Assembly: GCA_015231825.1 (NCBI GenBank)
Contig: JADGAV010000016.1
Coordinates: 1,609-65,608 of the forward strand
DNA length: 64,000 bases
Reading direction: 5' to 3'
Origin: SAR324 cluster bacterium
Lineage (GTDB): Bacteria > SAR324 > NAC60-12
The number at the start of each line of letters is the position of its first letter. Position 1 is the first letter of the stretch. Below are positions 18,527-28,457 of the stretch, piece by piece. The notes beneath the pieces were generated by a model. It ran no database searches. It was not told the origin of the DNA and saw only the letters and a program-made list of their open reading frames with translations. Both the position numbers and the translations under genes were made by a program.

Positions 18527-19745
18527 GTTTTGGAGTCAAAATACGATGTTTGATTTACTATTTTTTCTGGAAACACTTATTGGCGGTCTCCTCTCGGGCG
18601 TGATGTACTCCCTCGTAGCTCTCGGCTTTGTATTAATTTTCAAAGCATCCGGGGTATTTAATTTTGCCCAGGGGGCGATGGTATTGTTCGCAGCATTGAC
18701 ATTTGTCCTGATGCTGGAACTGGGAGGTGAATTCTGGGACTGGACCGGTTGGCTGGCGCTGCTCTTCGCTGCGGCATCGGGGGTATTGATTCTTTTAAAT
18801 CGTTATACTGATTATTTCAAACCCCAAATCATATCCAAACGCACGGCTTTGTTGTTTTCGCTTCTCACTGCACTGGTGCTGGTTCTGTTTTTCGACGGTG
18901 GACGCAACATGTGGAGGGCCGCATTCATATCCCTGATAATTTTTCTTGTTCTGACAGTTGGAGTTCGCAAACCGAAGTGGGCAGCCGCTGTTTTGCTGGG
19001 AGTGGCAGTCACTAGTTTTTTTGCAGGTGGTATCAATTTTTGGCGTTCTCTCGTTCTGACTCTTGTTGTGATGGTGATGTTGGCCATGGCAATTGAAAGG
19101 GTTGTATTGAGACATTTGGTCAACCAGGAGCCGATATTACTTTTTATGGCAACCATCGGTCTGAATTTTGTCCTTGAGGGAATTGCGCAGGGAGTCTGGG
19201 ATTCCGATGTGCACGGTCTGGATATCGGAATTGAAGATATGCCTTTTGATGTGTACGGAGTCTTTATCAGCAAGTTCGATATTTTTGCCGCAATATCCGC
19301 GGGATTGCTGGTCCTGGGAATTGGTGTGTTTTTTACAAAAACCCGTGTTGGTCGGGCATTGCGTGCTGTCGCTGACGATCACCAGGCTGCGATGGCTGTC
19401 GGGATTTCACTCAATGATATCTGGGCGATTGTTTGGTCCGCTTCCGGTATTGTGGCTCTCTTTGCGGGTTTGCTGTGGGGTTCAAAACTGGGGGTTCAAT
19501 TCAGTCTGGTGCTGCTGGCGTTCAAAGCACTCCCGGTGCTGATCCTCGGGGGTTTCACTTCAGTACCCGGTGCAATCATAGGCGGCTTGATCGTCGGTGC
19601 AACAGAGAAGGTCTTTGAAGTCTTTATTGGTATTGAATATCTGGGTGGAGGGACCGAGAGCTGGAGTCCATATATGTTGGCGATGATTTTTCTTTTGTTC
19701 CGGCCTCAGGGATTATTCGGAGAAAAAATAATCGAACGAGTCTAG
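18513..19745 (+). CDS. LivH-type ABC permease with enlarged TM region
   Basis: 410 aa; 'SGVMYSLVALGFVLIFKASGVFNFAQGAMV', 'FTSVPGAIIGGLIVGATE', 'LFRPQGLFGEK'. Confidence 0.92.
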   Translation: MVKAKFWSQNTMFDLLFFLETLIGGLLSGVMYSLVALGFVLIFKASGVFNFAQGAMVLFAALTFVLMLELGGEFWDWTGWLALLFAAASGVLILLNRYTDYFKPQIISKRTALLFSLLTALVLVLFFDGGRNMWRAAFISLIIFLVLTVGVRKPKWAAAVLLGVAVTSFFAGGINFWRSLVLTLVVMVMLAMAIERVVLRHLVNQEPILLFMATIGLNFVLEGIAQGVWDSDVHGLDIGIEDMPFDVYGVFISKFDIFAAISAGLLVLGIGVFFTKTRVGRALRAVADDHQAAMAVGISLNDIWAIVWSASGIVALFAGLLWGSKLGVQFSLVLLAFKALPVLILGGFTSVPGAIIGGLIVGATEKVFEVFIGIEYLGGGTESWSPYMLAMIFLLFRPQGLFGEKIIERV

Positions 19746-19791
19746 TAAGAATTTGCGTTTAGATAAAGATTGGTAGAGCAGTAAGGAAAGC

Positions 19792-20919
19792 ATGATTTAT
19801 AGAGAAACAGGCCAGTTTAAAACGACATACCCGGATGACCAGGCGATTTTTCCGATCCCTCAGGACCGATGGTTTCTTGGCGCAGGATTGCTGCTCGCGT
19901 TGGTCGTCGTCCCTTTGACAGCAAACCAATATTGGCTTGGCCCCATCTTTACCCAATTCCTGGTCTTTTCTCTGGCAGCGGTAGGATTAAACATATTAAC
20001 AGGGTACGCTGGGCAGGTATCTCTCGGTACAGGGGGCTTTATGGCAGTAGGGGCCTACATGTGCTACAACTTTGCCTTGAGGGTCCCGGAACTGCCTCTG
20101 TTCGTAGACTTCATTATCGGTGGCATTTTCGCGGCACTTGTGGGGGTTGTTTTCGGTCTCCCAAGTATGCGCATCAAGGGCTTTTATCTTGCTGTTGCAA
20201 CCTTGGCCGCCCAATTTTTCTTATTATGGGTGTTCGATCATGTCGGATGGTTCACCAACTATGATCCCGCCGGTGTTGCTTCTGCTCCATCTCGTACTCT
20301 ACTGGGTTCCTGGGCAACGGAAGGGGGTCCCCTTTCTTTTCTGGCGCCGATAAATATGATGGTTTCGGGGCCCGAAGCGACTCCAGAAACAAAATACATG
20401 ATAACGCTCGTCACCGTAATAGTGTTCGCAGTGCTGGCCAAAAACATGGTTCGCAGTTCCACGGGCAGAGCATGGATGGCAATCCGTGATATGGACATTG
20501 CTGCCGAGATCATTGGTATCAATCCCTTAAAGACAAAAATTTCCGCATTTGCCATCAGTTCCTTCTATTGCGGTGTGGCCGGTTCTCTTTACGTCTTCAC
20601 TTACGTCGGCAACGCCGATACTGAAGCATTTGATCTGGCACGTTCATTTCAGATTCTTTTTATGGTCATCATCGGAGGCTTAGGCAGCATCATGGGCTCT
20701 TTTTTGGGAGCCGCATTCATTGTCCTGCTGCCGGTTTTTTTAAACATCCTGGCGTCCACCCTTGGCGAGGGGACACTTCCCAGCGATACATTGGCCAATC
20801 TTGAACTGATCATTTTCGGCAGTTTTATAATCTTTTTTCTGATCATCGAACCACATGGTTTCGCCAGGCTTTGGCAGATCGGCAAAGAGAAACTGAGGAA
20901 ATGGCCATTTCCTTACTAG
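19792..20919 (+). CDS. LivM-type ABC permease
   Basis: 375 aa; 'AAVGLNILTGYAGQVSLGTGGFMAVGAY', 'GGLGSIMGSFLGAAFIVLLP'. Confidence 0.92.
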   Translation: MIYRETGQFKTTYPDDQAIFPIPQDRWFLGAGLLLALVVVPLTANQYWLGPIFTQFLVFSLAAVGLNILTGYAGQVSLGTGGFMAVGAYMCYNFALRVPELPLFVDFIIGGIFAALVGVVFGLPSMRIKGFYLAVATLAAQFFLLWVFDHVGWFTNYDPAGVASAPSRTLLGSWATEGGPLSFLAPINMMVSGPEATPETKYMITLVTVIVFAVLAKNMVRSSTGRAWMAIRDMDIAAEIIGINPLKTKISAFAISSFYCGVAGSLYVFTYVGNADTEAFDLARSFQILFMVIIGGLGSIMGSFLGAAFIVLLPVFLNILASTLGEGTLPSDTLANLELIIFGSFIIFFLIIEPHGFARLWQIGKEKLRKWPFPY

Positions 20920-21112
20920 AACATCTTCTATTATCTGACATCGGCCGGGTTTTGGGAATGTGCCTGGCAGTCAATCGTCTTTCAAGCACAAACATTCCCT
21001 GCAATTTTATCTGATATTGATTGTAAAAATTGGCGGAAATTTCTCTCCCAAGACATTTTCGGCAAAACTATCAGTATCTATTCCAAACGAGCACTAAAAG
21101 GAGGAATGAATC

Positions 21113-22456
21113 ATGAAAACAATAAAAAGATACTTTGGATCTGTCTTAACATTTCTTCTGCTTGTATTGCCCGTGGCGAGCGCCCAGGCGGTTGAGCAGT
21201 TTTTCCCAATGCTGATCTACCGAACCGGTCCGTATGCAGCTGGAGGTTCAGGCTTTGCAGGCGGTCAGGAAGATTATTATGAATTACTGAACACTCGGGA
21301 TGGCGGTGTTGGAGGAGTAAAACTGATTTGGGAAGAATGTGAAACAGCCTATAATTCTGATCGCGGAGTTGAGTGCTATGAACGTCTCAAGGGGAAAAAT
21401 GGAGGAGGAATCGTTGTTCAGCCGCTTTCGACCGGGATCACCTATCGACTGATCGAGCGTGCAACCAAAGATCAAATTCCGATCATGTCCATGGGTTACG
21501 GACGAACAGACGCGTCTGACGGCCGTGTGTTCCCCTATGTTTTTCCGATTGTCACCAACTACTGGAGCCAAAATACAGCCAAGATCAAGTATATTGGATC
21601 TAAAGTAGGAGGTATGGATAAGCTCAAAGGATTGAAGATTGCCAATCTCTATCATGAATCCAGTTACGGCAAGGAGACAATTCCCGTTATGGATCTTCAG
21701 GCTAAAAAATATGGATTCACTGTCAATCACTATCCGGTTCCGCATCCGGGTTTGGACCAAAAAGCTACCTGGCTTCAGATCGGTCGTCGCTTTAAGCCGG
21801 ATTGGGTGATTCTTCGAGGATGGGGAGTCATGAATCCTACGGCACTGAAAGAGGCGGCAAGAGTTGGTTTTCCCGCCAATAAAATCGTCGGCGTCTGGTG
21901 GAGTGGTGCAGAAGAAGATGTCATTCCTGCAGGAAAAGCCGCTGTTGGTTATGTGGCGGCCGGATTTCATCCCTCAGGAAATGATTTCCCGGTGATCCAG
22001 GAAATTCTGGATAAAGTACATGGTGCCGGCAAAGGAAACATCACCCCGCAAAGAGTAGGGACTATCTATTACAACCGTGGTTTGATCGGGGGAATTCTCA
22101 GTGTCGAAGCGATGCGGAACGCCCAGAAAAAGTTTGGTGTTCAAAGAGTCACCGGTGAACAAATGCGTTGGGGATTGGAAAATCTCAATATTACTGAAGC
22201 ACGCATCAAGGAATTGGGTGCGGAAGGGTTGATGTCACCCATAAAAATTTCATGCTTCGACCACGAAGGTGGTGGTAGTGTCAAATTTCAGGAATGGGAT
22301 GGTAAGCAATGGAAAGTCGTCACTGACTGGATTGAAACAGATCAATCCATCGTTCGACCGATGATTGAAGAATCTGCTGCAAAGTATGCCCAGGAAAAAG
22401 GAATCACTCCGCGTTCAGGTAAAGATTCGATGGGTTCTGACTGCAGCACGATGTAA
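21113..22456 (+). CDS. Liv-type ABC transporter substrate-binding protein
   Basis: 447 aa; signal peptide 'FLLLVLPVASAQA'; periplasmic binding fold 'GGVGGVKLIWEECETAYNSDRGVECYERL'. Confidence 0.88.
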   Translation: MKTIKRYFGSVLTFLLLVLPVASAQAVEQFFPMLIYRTGPYAAGGSGFAGGQEDYYELLNTRDGGVGGVKLIWEECETAYNSDRGVECYERLKGKNGGGIVVQPLSTGITYRLIERATKDQIPIMSMGYGRTDASDGRVFPYVFPIVTNYWSQNTAKIKYIGSKVGGMDKLKGLKIANLYHESSYGKETIPVMDLQAKKYGFTVNHYPVPHPGLDQKATWLQIGRRFKPDWVILRGWGVMNPTALKEAARVGFPANKIVGVWWSGAEEDVIPAGKAAVGYVAAGFHPSGNDFPVIQEILDKVHGAGKGNITPQRVGTIYYNRGLIGGILSVEAMRNAQKKFGVQRVTGEQMRWGLENLNITEARIKELGAEGLMSPIKISCFDHEGGGSVKFQEWDGKQWKVVTDWIETDQSIVRPMIEESAAKYAQEKGITPRSGKDSMGSDCSTM

Positions 22457-22478
22457 TCCATCCTGAAAGAGAAAATTC

Positions 22479-23303
22479 ATGGAACAGACTGCAAGTGAGA
22501 GTAATATCCTCCTAACAGTCAACAATATCGAAGTGATCTATGACCATGTGATTCTGGTCCTGAAGGGTGTTTCATTGGAAGTTCCCGAGGAGGGTATTGT
22601 TGCCCTCCTCGGCGCCAATGGGGCCGGTAAAACCACCACGCTCAAGGCAATTTCCAATTTGCTTCGGGCGGAACGTGGTGATGTGACCAAGGGTTCGATT
22701 GAATTTCGCGGAGACCGCGTCGACAAACTTTCCCCTTCCGAATTGGTTAAGCGTGGTGTGACGCAGGTGATGGAGGGCCGACATGTTTTTGAGCATCTGA
22801 CTGTTCAGGAAAATCTGCTGACCGGTGCTTATACGCGCACCGATGGTCGAAATGCCATCTCTCAAAGTCTTGAAATGGTCTACGGTTATTTTCCCCGACT
22901 TAAAGAACGCAGGAAAAGCCAGGCAGGGTATATCTCTGGTGGTGAGCAGCAAATGGTCGCTGTCGGGCGAGCACTAATGGCCAAGCCATCAGTGATTCTT
23001 TTGGATGAACCCTCGATGGGCCTTGCTCCATTGCTGGTTGAAGAGATCTTTGAAATTGTAAAACTACTCAATCAAAAAGAAAAAGTAACGATTCTCCTTG
23101 CAGAACAAAACACCATCATGGCCCTGAAATATGCAACTTACGGTTACATCATGGAGAATGGCCGTGTAGTGATGGACGGAGATGCCAAGGAACTGGCGAA
23201 TAATGAGGATGTCAAAGAGTTTTACCTTGGAATGAGCGGGGAAAATCGAAAGAGTTTTAAAAACGTTAAAAATTACCGCAGAAGAAAACGCTGGCTTTCC
23301 TGA
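22479..23303 (+). CDS. LivF-type ABC transporter ATPase
   Basis: 274 aa; 'LLGANGAGKTTTLKAISNLL', 'YISGGEQQMVAVGRALMAKPSVILLDEPSMGL'. Confidence 0.93.
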   Translation: MEQTASESNILLTVNNIEVIYDHVILVLKGVSLEVPEEGIVALLGANGAGKTTTLKAISNLLRAERGDVTKGSIEFRGDRVDKLSPSELVKRGVTQVMEGRHVFEHLTVQENLLTGAYTRTDGRNAISQSLEMVYGYFPRLKERRKSQAGYISGGEQQMVAVGRALMAKPSVILLDEPSMGLAPLLVEEIFEIVKLLNQKEKVTILLAEQNTIMALKYATYGYIMENGRVVMDGDAKELANNEDVKEFYLGMSGENRKSFKNVKNYRRRKRWLS

Positions 23304-23561
23304 ATCCGGTGTCGACACCAAAGTTTTTAATCGGTTTCAGCTTGGCCTCTTCGAACAAAATAAAAATTGACAAAACGGCAGGAGCACTGTAGAAATTTTT
23401 TCGATTGCCCCTGTGGATTAAGATTTGTTGATTTTTTAGTCACCCGAAAAGAATTGAGTGGCAACAAAATCAAAGCCACTTCTCTCTTTTGAATAAGTTC
23501 AAAAAGGTCAATCAAATTATAAAACCGAGCTTTAATTGTTTGGTGTATCCGTTGACGCTGC

Positions 23562-23751
23562 GAATTGCTGATCAGTGAGTCGTTCCTGAACTCCAGGAAC
23601 CACGATAACGCAATTCATAAAGGCCGCCTTGCTCGAAGCAGGGTGGATGCTGCGAATTGGAAAATTGGTCAATCCCTCCTCCTAAGGAGGACCTTCCAAT
23701 TCTGCTATTGATTTAAATTTTTTCAAATCAATAGCTCCGGTTCATAAAGGT
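23562..23751. other. Structured intergenic region: two GCTGCGAATTG...TTCATAAAGG modules with nested stem-loops, upstream of the ectoine cluster
   Basis: Module 1: GAATTGC 23562-23568 / GCAATTC 23610-23616 enclosing GTTCCTG 23582-23588 / CAGGAAC 23594-23600. Module 2: GAATTGGAA 23654-23662 / TTCCAATTC 23694-23702 enclosing GGTC/GACC and CTCCT/AGGAG; then GCTATTGATTT 23704-23714 / AAATCAATAGC 23725-23735. Confidence 0.7.
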
Positions 23752-24006
23752 CAACATCTGTATGATGAATTGTTGTATAGATGGAGATCTTGTGGATTTT
23801 TGAGCTCCCGTATTAAAATCCTATCCATTTCCTTTCAGGTTCACTGCCAAGCACTGATCAAAGATCTGTTTTTTGCGGATAGTTCTGAGATATTCAAAAT
23901 GCCTTTTTTTGAAAATCTCTCAGTCGCCGCTCAAAACCTATGGCAAAATCTGACCAGGGACCTGTATTCATCAAAAAATTTGAAAATCGAAACAAAAAAT
24001 TGAATT

Positions 24007-25377
24007 ATGACTGATATTAAAGAACTTGAAGCTTGGGATCGGCAGGCATTTTTTCACCCTTCAACGCACCTGGCAAGTTTTGCTCGAGGAAATGTTCCCA
24101 ACCGCGTGATCACCGGTGGGGAAGGGGTCTACATCCGAGATCTGGAGGGCAATAAACTCCTAGACGCATTTGCCGGTCTGTATTGCGTCAACGTCGGGTA
24201 CGGCCGTAAACAGGTGATAGATGCTATTTCTGAGCAAGCAAAGAAACTTGCTTATTACCACGCCTATGTGGGCCACGGAACAGAGGCGTCCATTACACTT
24301 TCTCATATGATCCTGGAACGTGCACCTGCGCACATGTCCAAAGTGTATTTCGGCCTCTCAGGCTCTGACGCCAATGAGACCAATATTAAAATTGTTTGGT
24401 ATTTCAACAACGTCCTGGGACGTCCTCAAAAAAAGAAAATCATTTCGCGGTGGCGTGGCTATCATGGATCGGGTCTGATGACAGGTTCCTTGACCGGGCT
24501 TGAACTGTTTCACAATCAATTTGATCTCCCCCTCCCTCAGGTCATCCACACAGAAGCCCCCTATTATTTCCGGCGCAAAGATGACGCGATGAGTGAAGAA
24601 CAATTCTCTGAATATTGTGCTTCAGAACTCGAAAAATTAATTGAAAGTGAAGGACCTGAAACAATTGCTGCGTTCATTGGCGAACCGGTTCTTGGGACCG
24701 GTGGTCTCGTACCTCCCCCCAAAGGCTATTGGCGATCCATCCAAGCCGTGTTGAAAAAATACGACATCCTTCTCATTGCCGACGAAGTGGTCACCGGTTT
24801 CGGCCGGCTTGGATCCATGTTCGGTTCCACTCATTACGGGATTGAACCCGATATCATCACTATTGCCAAGGGTCTGACCTCCGCCTACGCGCCCCTTTCC
24901 GGTTCAATTATTTCGGAAAAGGTCTGGAAAGTCCTGGAAGAAGGAACCGACAAACTGGGCGCCATCGGACATGGTTGGACTTATTCGGCACACCCCATCG
25001 GAGCAGCTGCTGGAGTCGCAAATCTCAAAGTTATCGACGAACTCAATCTTGTTGCGAATGCTGCCGAAATCGGCGGTTATTTTAACCAAAAAATGAGAGA
25101 TACACTGGGTGCTCATGATCATGTCGGTGAAGTGCGGGGAGAAGGCCTCATGTGCGGAATCGAATTTGTTGAAAACAAAAATGGACGAAAATTATACGAC
25201 CCACCCGGCAAAGTCTCAGGGCAAATTGCTGCTTCACTGCTCAAACGGGGTGTAATCAGCCGGGCGATGCCGCAAGGTGATATTCTGGGTTTTGCTCCAC
25301 CGTTATGCTTATCCCGAGAGGAGGCCGATACAATCATCAGTTCTACCGTGAGCACGGTCGAAGAAGTACTGAGTTAG
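24007..25377 (+). CDS. doeD: Class III aminotransferase (DoeD-like, diaminobutyrate/omega-amino acid)
   Basis: 456 aa; 'LLIADEVVTGFGRLGSMFGS', 'TIAKGLTSAYAPL'; context with ectoine genes. Confidence 0.85.
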   Translation: MTDIKELEAWDRQAFFHPSTHLASFARGNVPNRVITGGEGVYIRDLEGNKLLDAFAGLYCVNVGYGRKQVIDAISEQAKKLAYYHAYVGHGTEASITLSHMILERAPAHMSKVYFGLSGSDANETNIKIVWYFNNVLGRPQKKKIISRWRGYHGSGLMTGSLTGLELFHNQFDLPLPQVIHTEAPYYFRRKDDAMSEEQFSEYCASELEKLIESEGPETIAAFIGEPVLGTGGLVPPPKGYWRSIQAVLKKYDILLIADEVVTGFGRLGSMFGSTHYGIEPDIITIAKGLTSAYAPLSGSIISEKVWKVLEEGTDKLGAIGHGWTYSAHPIGAAAGVANLKVIDELNLVANAAEIGGYFNQKMRDTLGAHDHVGEVRGEGLMCGIEFVENKNGRKLYDPPGKVSGQIAASLLKRGVISRAMPQGDILGFAPPLCLSREEADTIISSTVSTVEEVLS

Positions 25378-25644
25378 TAAATCATCCGGTTGCCGCCCGG
25401 GCAGTTGAAAGATATATGACCTGATCGTGTTGGGAAGCAGAGGCCTGAGCGATACAGAGAAGTTTTTTTGGGAAGTGTCTCCCTCAAAGAAACCAGTCTC
25501 GCTCAATGCCCAGTACCGATTGTTTAGGCACTTTCCAGATGGCAAGGTTGGGGCCTGACCCTGCCCGGCTGGCGTAAAATTTTAGCGTTTTTGATGTTTC
25601 TATTGTATAAATTTTCATTCAAACAAACTTTTTAGGGACAGACT

Positions 25645-26646
25645 GTGAGCACAAATCCGATTTCTGCGACAATTGATTTTGAAAAAGATGGTATTCATCA
25701 TGGTTTTTTAAAGGTTCCATACTCCAGTAATGAATCGGCCTGGGGATCAATTATGATCCCATTGACCGTACTGAAGAATGGAGAGGGTCCCAGCGCCCTG
25801 ATCACTGGTGCCAATCACGGTGACGAGTATGAAGGGCCGATTGCTATTTTTGACTTTGCCCAATCTGCCAAATTGAGCGAGATCCGGGGACGAGTGATTC
25901 TCATTCCTGCTATGAATTTTCCGGCGTTCCAAGCCGGCAACCGTGTTTCACCCATTGATTCTCTCAACATGAATCGTGTTTTTCCGGGTGAACCGCGAGG
26001 TACTGTCACACAGATCATTGCAAATTACTTTTCGCAAACTTTGCTGCCCATGTCCGACTGGGTATTAGACATTCATTCCGGCGGTAAAACCCTTGAGTTC
26101 GTTCCATTTGCTGCATGTCATCGATTGCCTAAAAAAGAATTGGAAATACGCTGTGAAGAAGGCATGAAAGCCTTTGGAGCCCCTTACCAGTTGAAGCTCT
26201 TAGAGATTGATGCGAATGGAATGTATGACACACAGGCCGAATCTATGGAGCGGGTGTTTGTTACCACCGAACTGGGGGGTCGGGGAACAACAACCCCTCA
26301 TACAGTCGAGATCGCCAAACGCGGTCTAAAAAACTTTTTAATTCACGCCAATATCCTGACAGGAGAGCTTACTCCTTCGCCAACACCACCCGTTGTGCTG
26401 GACATGCCTGACGATCGTTCTTTTCTATTTTCTGAACACGTTGGGATACTTGAGCCCTTTGCTGCCCTAGGAGAAATTGTAAACAAAGGTGATTTACTGG
26501 TCCGCATTTACAGCATGGAACGAACCGGAATTCCACCTTATGAATACCATGCACCGCGCGATGGAATGGTGATTTCTCGACATGCTCCTTCAGTGGTTAG
26601 AATGGGAGATTGCCTCAACGTCATTGCCGAAGTCGTAGAATCTTAA
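25645..26646 (+). CDS. doeB: N-acetyl-diaminobutyrate deacetylase (EutE/DoeB; succinylglutamate desuccinylase/aspartoacylase family)
   Basis: 333 aa; 'ITGANHGDEYEGPIAIFDFA', 'LDIHSGGKTLEFVPFAACH', 'TELGGRGTTTPHTV'; cluster context. Confidence 0.88.
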   Translation: MSTNPISATIDFEKDGIHHGFLKVPYSSNESAWGSIMIPLTVLKNGEGPSALITGANHGDEYEGPIAIFDFAQSAKLSEIRGRVILIPAMNFPAFQAGNRVSPIDSLNMNRVFPGEPRGTVTQIIANYFSQTLLPMSDWVLDIHSGGKTLEFVPFAACHRLPKKELEIRCEEGMKAFGAPYQLKLLEIDANGMYDTQAESMERVFVTTELGGRGTTTPHTVEIAKRGLKNFLIHANILTGELTPSPTPPVVLDMPDDRSFLFSEHVGILEPFAALGEIVNKGDLLVRIYSMERTGIPPYEYHAPRDGMVISRHAPSVVRMGDCLNVIAEVVES

Positions 26647-26670
26647 ACTTTTCCGACTTTAGGAGAAAAA

Positions 26671-27450
26671 ATGCCATCAGTCTTTTCATCAGAACAAAAA
26701 GTTGAATTTGACAGCCCTGAATCCCTAAAACGCTTAGGGTTAATTGCCTTGGCAACAGATCTCACCAGTGAACGTGATTTTGCCCGCATGTTTCCTTTGG
26801 ATCAAGTAGGAATATTTGCGACACGAGTTGCCTACCAAAATCCAACTACTCCGGAAAACCTCCGTAAAATGGGGCCCCGTTTGAGTGCTGCCGCTGAACT
26901 GATTTTACCCGGCGAATCGCTTAACGCAATATGTTACAGCTGCACGGCGGCATCTTTTGTCATTGGAGACAGGGAAGTGGAAGAATCGATTCATGCTGCC
27001 CGACCGGGTATTCCCGTGGTCACGCCAACAAAGTCTGCGCGGCTCGCATTTTCCGCCCTTGGAGTTCAGCGCATAGCGGTACTGACGCCCTATCTCCCGG
27101 AAACCAGTGAGCCTCTGTTTGAGTTTTTTAGCAGATATGGATTTGAGATCACACGAATGGAGTGCTTTGGTCTTGAAGACGATCGTGAGATGGCGCGTGT
27201 CAGTATTTCAAGTATCGTGGACGCAGCTTGCCGTATCGACAGCCCCGAAACAGAGGCACTTTTTGTTTCATGCACCGCATTGCCGGCAGTTTGGGCCGTT
27301 GAGGAAATCGAACAGCGTATAGGAAAGCCCGTGGTAAGCTCCAATCAGGCAAGTGCCTGGGTCATGATGCACCATGCTGGTATTTCAAGCCTTGATGGAA
27401 ACTACGGGAAGCTCTTTGAAATGGGGATTCCAGAAAATTGGAGGGACTAA
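26671..27450 (+). CDS. eutA: Ectoine utilisation protein EutA (Asp/Glu racemase/arylmalonate decarboxylase superfamily)
   Basis: 259 aa; 'CYSCTAASFVIGD' and 'FVSCTALPAV'; cluster context. Confidence 0.87.
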   Translation: MPSVFSSEQKVEFDSPESLKRLGLIALATDLTSERDFARMFPLDQVGIFATRVAYQNPTTPENLRKMGPRLSAAAELILPGESLNAICYSCTAASFVIGDREVEESIHAARPGIPVVTPTKSARLAFSALGVQRIAVLTPYLPETSEPLFEFFSRYGFEITRMECFGLEDDREMARVSISSIVDAACRIDSPETEALFVSCTALPAVWAVEEIEQRIGKPVVSSNQASAWVMMHHAGISSLDGNYGKLFEMGIPENWRD

Positions 27451-27454
27451 CTGA

Positions 27455-28450
27455 ATGAATGAAACTTGGCCTGTTAATCTGAGTGATATAGAAAAAGCCC
27501 GCGAGACCATCAAAAATGTAATACGGACAACCATGGTTAACCCGTCGGCATTTTTGACTGAAATGAGCTCTGAACCAACTTTTCTGAAACTGGAACATCA
27601 GCAAGTGACAGGAAGCTTCAAATTACGGGGATCCAGCAATGCGGTCATGAGGCTCAGCAAAGAACAAAAGTCACGGGGTGTCGTTGGTGTTTCTACCGGG
27701 AATCATGGGCGGGGACTGGCTTACGCTGCGCGCCAAAATGGAGTACATTGTATCATATGCATGTCAAATTTAGTGCCGAAAAATAAAATTGCAGGCATTG
27801 AGGCGCAAGGAGCAGAGGTAAGAATCATCGGGAGTTCACAGGATGATGCTCAGATCGAAGTGGATCGCCTTGTTTCTGAAGAGGGAATGACCATGATTCC
27901 TCCTTTTGACCACCCCCATATCATCTCCGGACAGGGTACATTGGGATTGGAGCTGCTGGAGCAGCTGCCTGATATGAAAAACGTTTTGGTCCCTCTTTCC
28001 GGTGGAGGTTTGATCGTTGGGATGGCGCTTGCCTTGAAGGCGAAAAAGCCTGATATCCGGGTGATTGGAGTCTCTATGGAAAGAGGAGCCGCCATGTATG
28101 AATGCCTTAGAGCCGGAAAACCGATTGAAGTCAAAGAACTGCCGACTCTTGCCGATTCGCTGGGAGGCGGAATTGGTTTGGAAAACCAGTACACGTTCAA
28201 AATGGCAAAAGAATTGGTCGACGAAATCGTACTGGTGAGTGAAACAGAAATTGCAGAGGCAATCCGTCATATCTACTGGCAGGAACAGCAAATTGTCGAA
28301 GGATCGGGTTCGGTTGGCGTGGCAGCCCTGTTAGCCAACAAAGTGAAACTTTCAGGAATGACAGTGGCGCTGCTCAGCGGAGGGAATATCGATATGAATC
28401 TCCATCATCGTCTCATTTCAGGTGAAAATGTAAATTTAGAGGAGGAGTAG
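27455..28450 (+). CDS. eutB: Hydroxyectoine utilisation dehydratase EutB (PLP, threonine dehydratase-like)
   Basis: 331 aa; 'LEHQQVTGSFKLRGSSNAV', 'VGVSTGNHGRGLAYAAR', 'PLSGGGLIVGMALALK'. Confidence 0.88.
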   Translation: MNETWPVNLSDIEKARETIKNVIRTTMVNPSAFLTEMSSEPTFLKLEHQQVTGSFKLRGSSNAVMRLSKEQKSRGVVGVSTGNHGRGLAYAARQNGVHCIICMSNLVPKNKIAGIEAQGAEVRIIGSSQDDAQIEVDRLVSEEGMTMIPPFDHPHIISGQGTLGLELLEQLPDMKNVLVPLSGGGLIVGMALALKAKKPDIRVIGVSMERGAAMYECLRAGKPIEVKELPTLADSLGGGIGLENQYTFKMAKELVDEIVLVSETEIAEAIRHIYWQEQQIVEGSGSVGVAALLANKVKLSGMTVALLSGGNIDMNLHHRLISGENVNLEEE

Positions 28451-28457
28451 AGAAAGT

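Noticed and set aside
23770-24003. 77-aa ORF just before doeD
   Set aside because: No recognisable domain, low-quality start, sits in AT-rich leader.
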